From positions 1 to 5,068 of the forward strand of contig VBPR01000175.1 in the NCBI GenBank assembly GCA_005877345.1: a stretch of 5,068 bases of DNA. The letters are read 5' to 3'. Positions 1-4,568 of the stretch are shown here, in pieces (position 1 is the stretch's first letter; the number at the start of each line of letters is the position of its first letter). Source of the DNA: Nitrososphaerota archaeon (lineage in GTDB: Archaea > Thermoproteota > Nitrososphaeria > Nitrososphaerales > Nitrososphaeraceae). Made by a program: the position numbers and the translations under genes. Under the pieces are notes generated by a model that saw nothing but the letters and a program-made list of their open reading frames with translations, had not been told where the DNA came from and made no database searches.

Positions 1-162
1 AACAGGCATGAGATACTAGGTAAAGGGAGCTTTGGAGAAATCCATATTATTGTTCAGAATGTGCCGAGTCCTACAAATCCCAAAACTAGTTATCTGGCAT
101 CACTATCAGCTATCGAATGTCTGAGAAGTATGTGCAATGAAAATTTCAGAATAGGAACTTGA
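1..162 (+). CDS. nadX: L-aspartate dehydrogenase, C-terminal end (partial, 5' end outside window)
   Basis: Frame 1 is open from the left edge to a TGA at 160-162 and gives the last 53 residues of a protein. The segment VPSPTNPKTSYLASLSAIE, followed by a short basic tail, resembles the C-terminal domain of archaeal L-aspartate dehydrogenases, which typically end in a 'PSP.NPKTS.LA.LSAI..L' helix. By family knowledge the enzyme oxidises L-aspartate to iminoaspartate with NAD(P)+, feeding quinolinate synthase in de novo NAD biosynthesis in the cytoplasm. The N-terminal NAD-binding fold is outside the window, so the catalytic part cannot be checked. The next gene (TRAM protein) starts 54 bp downstream and appears to have its own TATA-like box, so the two need not be cotranscribed. 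The assignment rests on recognising a short motif; another oxidoreductase with the same C-terminal fold is the main alternative. Confidence 0.72.
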   Translation, partial: NRHEILGKGSFGEIHIIVQNVPSPTNPKTSYLASLSAIECLRSMCNENFRIGT

Positions 163-181
163 TTTGGACAAATTTTGACAG

Positions 182-189
182 TTTATATG
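182..189 (+). promoter_or_regulatory. TATA-like box for the TRAM gene
   Basis: TTTATATG matches the archaeal TATA consensus TTTAWATA at seven of eight positions. Its centre lies about 32 bp upstream of the ATG at 217. With the usual 25-27 bp spacing, transcription would start at about 211-213, giving an almost leaderless mRNA. This also argues that the upstream in-frame TTG at 175 is not used, because the box would then lie inside the gene. A second A/T run at 195-200 (TATATA) is closer to the ATG than expected. Confidence 0.4.
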
Positions 190-216
190 TGGAATATATA
201 TTTGACAAGGTTAACT

Positions 217-516
217 ATGAGTTACAACGGATTTAAGACGAACGACATGTTTGGACCTAAACCAGTGGAAGTTGGAAAGGAATACGACGTTCAGATCACA
301 GAGTTAAGTAGAAAGGGAGATGGAATTGCAAGGATACAGCGATTTGTAATATTCGTAAAGAATGGAAAGGTCGGCCAAAATACAAAGATAAAGATAATCC
401 AGGTCGGAAATAGATTTGCAACAGCAGAGATTGTCAATGATTCTAAAAGTAATCAGAGTCAGACTGAGAACGCACCAGCAAGTGCTGATGCCAAAACAGA
501 AAGTAGTACGGAATAG
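217..516 (+). CDS. Stand-alone TRAM-domain RNA-binding protein
   Basis: The 99-residue protein consists of a short N-terminus (residues 1-14), one TRAM domain (about 15-74) and a polar, probably disordered tail rich in Ser, Ala, Gln and Glu (about 75-99). The domain shows the family hallmarks VEVGKEYDVQITELSRKGDG, then IAR, FVIFVKNG and a final VGNRFATAEIV beta-strand. TRAM is an OB-like RNA-binding fold; small archaeal single-TRAM proteins are known to bind tRNA and rRNA and have been reported to act as RNA chaperones, especially at low temperature. The exact RNA target here is inference. The ATG at 217 was chosen over an in-frame TTG at 175 because residues from the TTG (MTVYMWNIYLTRLT) are unlike the family and overlap the promoter. 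One oddity is R42 before FVIF, where many family members have glycine. The gene lies 54 bp after the aspartate dehydrogenase end and is followed by a 127-bp gap. Confidence 0.9.
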   Translation: MSYNGFKTNDMFGPKPVEVGKEYDVQITELSRKGDGIARIQRFVIFVKNGKVGQNTKIKIIQVGNRFATAEIVNDSKSNQSQTENAPASADAKTESSTE

Positions 517-601
517 TCGACCTACCGCAGATACATTTTAAACTTCTATTTATTTTATAACTTTACAAAATATTTGATTTCTAAAAATATTATTGATCAA
601 T

Positions 602-609
602 TTTAATAT
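602..609 (+). promoter_or_regulatory. TATA-like box for the cupredoxin gene
   Basis: TTTAATAT, inside the longer A/T run TTTTAATATTTG, lies 35-42 bp upstream of the TTG start at 644. Standard archaeal spacing puts transcription initiation near 631-633, leaving a leader of about 12 nt. There is no Shine-Dalgarno sequence before the start codon. Confidence 0.4.
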
Positions 610-622
610 TTGTCAATACCGA

Positions 623-637
623 TTTCTAATTTAGAAA
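623..637 (+). promoter_or_regulatory. 15-bp palindrome over the predicted cupredoxin transcription start
   Basis: TTTCTAA-T-TTAGAAA is a perfect inverted repeat of 7-bp arms around one central base. It begins 13 bp downstream of the TATA-like box and ends 6 bp before the TTG start. A dimeric repressor bound here would cover the start site, so an operator is plausible. The arms are A/T-rich and a chance palindrome is possible. Confidence 0.3.
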
Positions 638-643
638 ATTGGC

Positions 644-1024
644 TTGAACAATAACATTATAGCTATTATCGCGATTTCCTTTATCGTTGTTGGTTCATTA
701 TGGGGAATTGGGAATCTAATTTCTCATAATAATACCCAATTGTCCAAAAGTGAGGGAATGCTATTGTTAATGAAAGATAATAAATTTAATGTTACTAATC
801 CAGAAATTACTGTTAAAGTCAATCAGCCATTAAAAATTACTATTGCAAATCAAGATTTTAGAAAGCATGATTTTATAATTGATGAACTGAATATAAATAC
901 CGGGTTTATTTCAAGTGGACAAGATTTTACGACAATAATTGCCTCAGATAAAATAGGCTCTTATAGATACTACTGCTCAATTCACCCCGGTATAATGGAA
1001 GGAAAAATTATGATCAAAAACTAA
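644..1024 (+). CDS. Membrane-anchored cupredoxin (blue copper, plastocyanin/amicyanin-like)
   Basis: The 126-residue protein has an N-terminal hydrophobic segment (about residues 4-27) that would act as a signal anchor; no lipobox cysteine follows it. A single cupredoxin domain spans about 38-126. Likely type 1 copper ligands are H75 (in KHDF), C111 and H114 (in YYCSIHPG) and M118, so the loop is C-x2-H-x3-M, followed by the typical EGKIMI last strand. By family knowledge such proteins carry electrons outside the cytoplasmic membrane; ammonia-oxidising thaumarchaea encode many of them and use copper in place of cytochrome c. The redox partner is not visible. The start is TTG, fixed by an in-frame TAG at 632-634 just upstream; no closer ATG gives a full anchor. 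The gene seems to be transcribed alone, with a small convergent gene downstream. A periplasmic copper carrier rather than an electron shuttle is the main alternative. Confidence 0.88.
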   Translation: MNNNIIAIIAISFIVVGSLWGIGNLISHNNTQLSKSEGMLLLMKDNKFNVTNPEITVKVNQPLKITIANQDFRKHDFIIDELNINTGFISSGQDFTTIIASDKIGSYRYYCSIHPGIMEGKIMIKN

Positions 1025-1071
1025 AGAGAAACATCATTGGTCTACCATACTATCGACAGAAAAATATTTAG

Positions 1072-1095
1072 AAATGATTGATTAAAAAATCATTT
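1072..1095. terminator. Hairpin between convergent genes (possible bidirectional terminator)
   Basis: AAATGATT and AATCATTT form a perfect 8-bp inverted repeat around an 8-nt loop. It lies 47 bp after the cupredoxin stop and 11 bp after the stop of the convergent small gene. It could serve both strands. No long T-tract follows on either side, and archaeal termination depends more on T-runs than on hairpins, so the role is inferred from position. Confidence 0.35.
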
Positions 1096-1106
1096 GAAAA
1101 GTTGTA

Positions 1107-1280
1107 TCAGCTCTTAAACGAATCAGTTAGTTTTTTATGATACATGCTCTTGCAGCTTTCTTTAGATAATGTATGGTCCGGTATCGCACGTAGATACTTC
1201 ATTTTCCTCTTATCGTAGATAGTACTCAAAAATTTGTAGCAGATAGAACAGACAAATTCTGTCTCCATTTCCTCTATCAT
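1107..1280 (-). CDS. Small cysteine-containing protein of unknown function, possible zinc binder
   Basis: The minus strand is open for 57 codons from ATG at 1280-1278 to TGA at 1109-1107. The product is basic and has a C-x2-C pair (C11, C14 in FVCSICYKF), then H36, C43 and H48 in a second cluster (IPDHTLSKESCKSMYHKKL). That spacing could bind one zinc ion, but I do not recognise a named family. Signs that it is real: balanced, protein-like composition; an A/T-rich box (AAATAAAAG, 1308-1316) about 30 bp upstream of the start, consistent with a near-leaderless transcript; and a hairpin just past its stop in the convergent gap. The reading frame is closed by TAA a few codons upstream of the ATG. 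An internal ATG at 1268 would give a 53-residue form starting METEFVC, equally plausible. It is divergent from rpl39e across 179 bp. It could be a chance frame; conservation would decide. Confidence 0.55.
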   Translation of the reverse strand: MIEEMETEFVCSICYKFLSTIYDKRKMKYLRAIPDHTLSKESCKSMYHKKLTDSFKS

Positions 1281-1350
1281 CTCATAGTTGGGAATTTATC
1301 TTTAGTCTTTTATTTGGGTTGACCTGTCAGATATTCGAATCAATCCTCCA

Positions 1351-1379
1351 CTAACATCAAGGGATGTTAGGCGTAACAT
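1351..1379. promoter_or_regulatory. Overlapping inverted repeats between the small gene and rpl39e
   Basis: Three copies of one 6-bp unit alternate in orientation: TAACAT (1352-1357), ATGTTA (1364-1369) and TAACAT (1374-1379). The first two extend to a perfect 8-bp stem, CTAACATC / GATGTTAG, around a 4-nt spacer (1359-1362). The second and third form a 6-bp stem around GGCG. The middle copy can therefore pair with either neighbour. The cluster lies about 50 bp upstream of the rpl39e TATA-like box, so a multi-site DNA operator seems more likely than an RNA switch. Function is inferred only. Confidence 0.4.
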
Positions 1380-1398
1380 GGTTGCATGATTCTGATTC

Positions 1399-1411
1399 TG
1401 ACCTAAGGTCA
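1399..1411. promoter_or_regulatory. 13-bp palindrome upstream of the rpl39e TATA-like box
   Basis: TGACCT-A-AGGTCA is a perfect inverted repeat of 6-bp arms with one central base. It ends 17 bp before the TATA-like box at 1429-1437, a position typical for archaeal activator or Lrp/AsnC-type sites. TGACCT also occurs at 1320-1325 within TGACCTGTCA, itself a 4-2-4 palindrome, in the same intergenic region. An operator is a reasonable inference; the regulator is unknown. Confidence 0.4.
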
Positions 1412-1428
1412 AGAAATTAAACCAACAC

Positions 1429-1437
1429 TTAAAATTA
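1429..1437 (+). promoter_or_regulatory. TATA-like box of the rpl39e-rpl31e operon
   Basis: TTAAAATTA lies with its centre about 27 bp upstream of the rpl39e ATG at 1460. Usual archaeal spacing would start transcription at or just before the ATG, predicting a leaderless mRNA. No Shine-Dalgarno sequence precedes the ATG, which fits. The rest of 1281-1459 has no gene I can support. Confidence 0.45.
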
Positions 1438-1459
1438 GGCAAAAAACCAGTCTAAAAAA

Positions 1460-1618
1460 ATGGCTGCACGAAAGAATACATCGAGAAAAAAGAGACTGAT
1501 AAAGAGAGTCAAGCAAAATAGACCTGTGCCAGCCTGGGTAATAATTAGAACCCATCGTCACGTTAGAACAAATCCAAAGCGGAGAGCTTGGAGAAGGTCG
1601 GATGTGAACGTAGGATAG
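1460..1618 (+). CDS. rpl39e: Large-subunit ribosomal protein eL39
   Basis: This 52-residue, very basic protein was recognised directly from its sequence: MAARKNTSRKKRLIKRVKQN, then RPVPAWVIIRTH, a basic stretch and the conserved WRRSDVNVG end. Length and motifs match archaeal/eukaryotic eL39 (about 50 residues), which lies in the nascent-peptide exit tunnel of the large subunit and has no bacterial counterpart. The ATG at 1460 is the family start, and the mRNA is probably leaderless given the TATA-like box 27 bp upstream. rpl31e follows after a 20-bp gap on the same strand, the conserved archaeal pairing, so the two are almost certainly cotranscribed. Nothing appears truncated. Confidence 0.96.
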   Translation: MAARKNTSRKKRLIKRVKQNRPVPAWVIIRTHRHVRTNPKRRAWRRSDVNVG

Positions 1619-1638
1619 ATAGAATAGAGTGAGATAAA

Positions 1639-1989
1639 ATGTCTGAAGAAAATACAACAAGAATATACACGGTGAATTTAGCGAAGGCCTGGGATACTCC
1701 AAAATACAGAAGAACTGATAGAGTAATAAACATCATAAAGGAATTTACGCAACACCATATGCAGACTGACAAAGTCAAGATAGATCAAGATTTGAATAGA
1801 CATATCTGGTCTAGAGGAAAAACTAACCCACCTAGGAAGATAAGGTTGAGAATGATAAAAGAAGATGACGATACAGTTGTAGTCAGTTCATTTATCGAAG
1901 AAAAAATGTCAGAGCCAGAAACTGAGGAGTCAGAGGCAGAGGAGTCAGTAGCGAGAGCAGAAAAAGAAGAAACGCAAAAAAGTAAATAG
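1639..1989 (+). CDS. rpl31e: Large-subunit ribosomal protein eL31 with an acidic C-terminal extension
   Basis: The first 88 or so residues of this 116-residue protein are a complete eL31: RIYTVNLAKAWDTPKYRRTD, an IKEFTQHH helix, then HIWSRG, PPRKIRLR and a final acidic-then-hydrophobic strand (DDDTVVVSSF). In family knowledge eL31 sits on the large-subunit surface near the tunnel exit. Residues about 89-116 form an extra tail with ten glutamates in the last 26 positions, probably disordered; many archaeal eL31 proteins end before it. The tail contains a short tandem DNA repeat (1924-1953). The ATG at 1639 lies 20 bp after the rpl39e stop, preceded by a weak GTGA Shine-Dalgarno element at 1629-1632. 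In many archaea aIF6 follows rpl31e in the same operon; here a convergent FtsZ-family gene comes next instead. Confidence 0.95.
   Translation: MSEENTTRIYTVNLAKAWDTPKYRRTDRVINIIKEFTQHHMQTDKVKIDQDLNRHIWSRGKTNPPRKIRLRMIKEDDDTVVVSSFIEEKMSEPETEESEAEESVARAEKEETQKSK
1924..1953 (+). repeat. Two-copy 15-bp tandem repeat in the eL31 tail
   Basis: Two adjacent 15-bp units share GAGGAGTCAG as their first ten bases and match at 12 of 15 positions. They are in frame and encode EESEA and EESVA. This suggests that part of the acidic tail arose by local duplication. Confidence 0.6.
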
Positions 1990-2053
1990 AAAATAAAGAA
2001 TTATTTAGAGTGTTGAATTAAATTTTGAACTAATTTCTGAAAGGTATGTGGTT

Positions 2054-2080
2054 GAAATTCATTTAGATAAAATGAATTTC
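2054..2080. terminator. Strong hairpin between convergent rpl31e and the FtsZ-family gene
   Basis: GAAATTCATTT and AAATGAATTTC form a perfect 11-bp inverted repeat around a 5-nt loop (AGATA). It lies 65 bp after the rpl31e stop and only 3 bp beyond the stop of the convergent gene. Position and symmetry suggest a bidirectional terminator or a 3'-end stabilising hairpin. No T-run of note follows it on either strand. Confidence 0.5.
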
Positions 2081-2083
2081 TAA

Positions 2084-3043
2084 CTAATCGATTAAGGGTA
2101 ACGGTAGATTTATGTTCGGATGTGATTCGGGTATATCCCAATCTAAAATGTTTTCGTCAGGTATGAGATTGAGGGGATCGTAGGAATCAAATTTTGTTCT
2201 TCCTTTTATTGACGCTATGAGATGCATGTTGTTTTTAGAAGAATCAGTAACTACAAACGAAACATCATTTGTATCTCCTTCCATTGAATTTTGAAAATTA
2301 CTCAACATTTCATTTAGTCTTCCAATTGGCTCATTTCTTGCACCATTTACATATAGAACAGATTTTGTTATTGAGGATGTGCCCAATGATGAATAAAGTT
2401 GTGCAATTAGATCTTTTATGCCCACCTCAATATTGTTCTCTTTCAAAGTTCCAGAAACTAGGTTTGTTCCCAAGTTCAATGTTATCTGGGGAATTAATTT
2501 GATTGCATTGAGGACTATTTCATCCGTTATTTTCGAACAATCTTCAATTGTGAGGTGAGGATTTAATTCCACATAAGCGTCATTGTCAACAACAAAGTTA
2601 ATGTCAGAATCTAATGATATTCTTTTTAGCGATATACTAGATTGAAATAATCGATCCTTTTCATGACCAAATGGCATGGTCGCAACTGAGATAAGTCTTT
2701 TGTTCAGTAAGTTCTTTGCAATATGCGAAATTATAGGTGCAATCGCAATACCTGTTTTTTCCCCTAAACTAGTTACTAAAATAATGGTTTGGTATTCTGA
2801 TAATTTTGAGCATATCTCTTCTTTATGAAACTCTAGAAAAGATCGGATTTTGTAAGTCGAAGGATTTATCCAAGATTTACAATTAATATGAAGCGAGCTG
2901 GAAGCTTCAATGTCTTCTTTATTGTTGCTTATTAATAAAAAATCATGTTCCATACCGTTTAATTTCGATACGATATCTTTGCCAATTTTACCGATTCCGA
3001 TTAACAACGCAGGTTTTCTTAATTCAATACAATCCTCTGACAA
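2084..3043 (-). CDS. Divergent FtsZ/tubulin-superfamily protein (thaumarchaeal FtsZ-like)
   Basis: This 319-residue protein aligns by eye with FtsZ along its whole length. LLIGIGKIGKDIVSKLN (13-29) matches the N-terminal glycine-rich nucleotide loop. ILVTSLGEKTGIAIAP (88-103) sits at the tubulin signature. SVATMPFGHEKDRLFQSS (119-136) and NFVVDNDA (149-156) match the next strand and the 'PND' turn; residues about 215-283 match the C-terminal domain. The signature GGGTGTG has become GEKTGIA (94-100), keeping only G94, T97 and G98. In the T7 catalytic loop NVDFAD reads EVGIKD (206-211): the first Asp is lost, D211 retained. GTP binding may be weakened or changed. By family knowledge FtsZ polymerises for division, but thaumarchaea divide with Cdv/ESCRT proteins, so another role is likely. 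The TTG start at 3043 is fixed by an adjacent upstream TGA and a strong Shine-Dalgarno. FtsZ is usually 350-400 residues; this one has a short proline-rich end (WDIPESHP, PLPLID). Confidence 0.85.
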   Translation of the reverse strand: MSEDCIELRKPALLIGIGKIGKDIVSKLNGMEHDFLLISNNKEDIEASSSLHINCKSWINPSTYKIRSFLEFHKEEICSKLSEYQTIILVTSLGEKTGIAIAPIISHIAKNLLNKRLISVATMPFGHEKDRLFQSSISLKRISLDSDINFVVDNDAYVELNPHLTIEDCSKITDEIVLNAIKLIPQITLNLGTNLVSGTLKENNIEVGIKDLIAQLYSSLGTSSITKSVLYVNGARNEPIGRLNEMLSNFQNSMEGDTNDVSFVVTDSSKNNMHLIASIKGRTKFDSYDPLNLIPDENILDWDIPESHPNINLPLPLID

Positions 3044-3047
3044 TCAA

Positions 3048-3057
3048 ATCAACTCCT
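3048..3057 (-). promoter_or_regulatory. Strong Shine-Dalgarno that sets the TTG start of the FtsZ-family gene
   Basis: On the minus strand AGGAGTTGAT matches nine of ten bases of the ideal archaeal sequence AGGAGGTGAT. Its AGGAG core is 9 nt from the TTG at 3043. An in-frame TGA directly precedes that TTG, so this start is well supported. It is the only strong Shine-Dalgarno in the window. Confidence 0.75.
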
Positions 3058-3091
3058 AATCAGAATATTGATTATTAGAATAAAAATTTAG

Positions 3092-3104
3092 TTGATTAAA
3101 TCAA
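3092..3104. promoter_or_regulatory. 13-bp palindrome upstream of the FtsZ-family gene
   Basis: TTGATT-A-AATCAA is a perfect inverted repeat of 6-bp arms, 49 bp upstream of the TTG start. Read on the minus strand it contains TTTAATCA, a weak TATA-like match that would start transcription near 3070 and leave a leader containing the Shine-Dalgarno. The site could be a promoter, an operator, or both. The 102-bp gap 3044-3145 holds nothing else convincing. Confidence 0.3.
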
Positions 3105-3145
3105 ATATCTTATTTGGTACAAAAATGTTGATAAAAGTATAGGAA

Positions 3146-4534
3146 TTAGAAAGTTAATTCTCCTAACAAGGTATAATTTGAAATTTCTACCACTTTTACT
3201 GATAGATACTGTCCGAGTAACCATTTTGGATTAAATTTTTTTACTTTTGATAAATCGATTATTACAGGCCTGTATGCGTAATTTCTACCTTCTATCTTGC
3301 CATTCTCTAAAAGTTCATCGATCAAAATCTTACCGTTCCATCCGTTCCATAATTGATTTCTTCTCATTGATGTTTTCTTGATTGTCTGATGTAGTCTGGT
3401 ACTTCTTTCTCTTACAATCTTTGTATTTAATCTTGGATATTTTGATGCAACCGTTCCAGGACGAGGACTAAATCTTGAAGAATTAACGACGTCTGGTTGG
3501 CATTCTTCAATAAGGCTTAGCGTCTCTTCAAAATCTCTTTCGGATTCTGAGGGGAATCCAGTAATAATATCTGTAGCAATTGTTATCTCTGGGATTTTTT
3601 TCCTTAGTTCTTTTACTACATCAAGAAAAATTTTAGCAGTGTGTCCCCTTTTCATTTTACGCAGAATTTTTTCACTCCCACTCTGAACCGGCATATGAAG
3701 AAACTTGAAGAGCTTGTCATTATGCTGATAAAGATGAATCAATCTATCTAGAAACCTTGGAACATACATTGGATTCATCATGCCAACTCGGATTTTATAT
3801 TCTCCCTCAATATTGGAACACTTTTCTAGTAACTCAACTAGATCAGTTTTCATGTCCAATCCATAGCAACCATTGTCTGTTGAAGTTAACCAAATTTCCT
3901 TACAATTTGCTGCTAGATCATCTTCTACTTGTCTTACTATATCACCAATTCTATAGCTCTTTAGAGTCCCTTTTGCTAATTTCGTTTGACAAAAACTACA
4001 TTCGCTAAGGCATCCACTGGATATTTCAATAATACTGACTACTGGATTTAGCCTGATTCTTGGAAGATTTACTTTTGTTGGCACGGAGTCTTCTAATGCC
4101 ACAACTTTTTGACCGTTTAAAGAAGCATCAACTACATCCAGCGTTCTATCTAACGACTGTGGGCCTAAAAGAGATGAATAAGGAGAAAAGGATTCAACCA
4201 GTTTTTTACTTGTCTTTGGAAGACACCCAGCAACAACAAGCGGTTTTTCTTTTGAATATTTTTTTATTTTTGAAATCATTCTGTGTTCGGTAGCATCCTT
4301 TACGGCGCATGTGACTATGATGTTAACGTCTGAATTTTTTCTACTGGAAGTCAAGTCATATCCGTTATTGTAAAGTATACCTTTGATTATTTCCGCATCT
4401 CCAAAATTAGCCGAACATCCAAAAGCTTCTACCCATACTTTTTTTTTATCACAGGTTTTAAAATTTTGAAAATCAACATTAGTTTTATATCTTGAAAAAG
4501 CTGAGAGATGTTTAACCTTCCCCAAGATGATCAA
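3146..4534 (-). CDS. tRNA t6A37 methylthiotransferase (archaeal e-MtaB / CDKAL1 type)
   Basis: This 462-residue radical-SAM enzyme has the full family layout. An N-terminal UPF0004 domain (about 32-140) carries auxiliary-cluster cysteines C40 (AFGCSANFGDAEII), C76 (VTCAVKDATE) and C104 (VAGCLP). The radical-SAM core (about 165-395) has C175-x3-C179-x2-C182 in SSGCLSECSFCQTKLAKG, plus HMPVQSGSEKIL, IATDIITGFPSE and SSRFSPRPGT. A TRAM domain (about 398-462) binds tRNA. By family knowledge it uses two [4Fe-4S] clusters and SAM to turn t6A37 into ms2t6A37 in tRNAs reading ANN codons, notably Lys, improving decoding accuracy. TTG at 4534 was chosen because TAA closes the frame five codons upstream and no in-frame ATG precedes KKVWVEAFGC; TTG at 4525 is the alternative. 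Its N-terminus is therefore about 30 residues longer than the core. The FtsZ-family gene lies 102 bp downstream on the same strand. Confidence 0.94.
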   Translation of the reverse strand: MIILGKVKHLSAFSRYKTNVDFQNFKTCDKKKVWVEAFGCSANFGDAEIIKGILYNNGYDLTSSRKNSDVNIIVTCAVKDATEHRMISKIKKYSKEKPLVVAGCLPKTSKKLVESFSPYSSLLGPQSLDRTLDVVDASLNGQKVVALEDSVPTKVNLPRIRLNPVVSIIEISSGCLSECSFCQTKLAKGTLKSYRIGDIVRQVEDDLAANCKEIWLTSTDNGCYGLDMKTDLVELLEKCSNIEGEYKIRVGMMNPMYVPRFLDRLIHLYQHNDKLFKFLHMPVQSGSEKILRKMKRGHTAKIFLDVVKELRKKIPEITIATDIITGFPSESERDFEETLSLIEECQPDVVNSSRFSPRPGTVASKYPRLNTKIVRERSTRLHQTIKKTSMRRNQLWNGWNGKILIDELLENGKIEGRNYAYRPVIIDLSKVKKFNPKWLLGQYLSVKVVEISNYTLLGELTF

Positions 4535-4568
4535 GTATAATGGAATTTATCGGTACTATATCAACTAA

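Noticed and set aside
174..207. Direct repeat TTTGACA at 174-180 and 201-207 flanking the TRAM promoter
   Set aside because: Too short and AT-rich to claim a binding site.
175..216. In-frame TTG start 14 codons upstream of the TRAM gene ATG
   Set aside because: The extra residues do not resemble the family and the TATA-like box at 182-189 would lie inside the gene.
517..643. T-rich stretch after the TRAM gene as a terminator
   Set aside because: T-runs do not exceed four or so and the whole gap is AT-rich, so no specific termination site can be picked.
1250..1264. Inverted repeat AGACA-aattc-TGTCT
   Set aside because: Only 5-bp arms and inside the small gene; likely chance.
1333..1340. ATTCGAAT palindrome in the divergent intergenic region
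   Set aside because: Eight bases of palindrome are common by chance in AT-rich DNA and it has no clear position relative to a promoter.
1381..1411. C/D-box guide RNA suggested by TGAT and CTGA words
   Set aside because: The boxes are only a few bases apart, leaving no room for a guide, and no second C'/D' pair is present.
1409..1778. Open frames on the minus strand opposite rpl39e and rpl31e
   Set aside because: They are antisense to two certain ribosomal-protein genes, have low-complexity Leu/Ser/Phe-rich products and match no family.
2269..2502. Plus-strand open frame opposite the FtsZ-family gene
   Set aside because: Antisense shadow: its product is not protein-like and the minus-strand gene is well supported.
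3757..4293. Two plus-strand open frames opposite the methylthiotransferase gene
   Set aside because: Antisense shadows of a strongly conserved gene; Leu-rich products without recognisable motifs.
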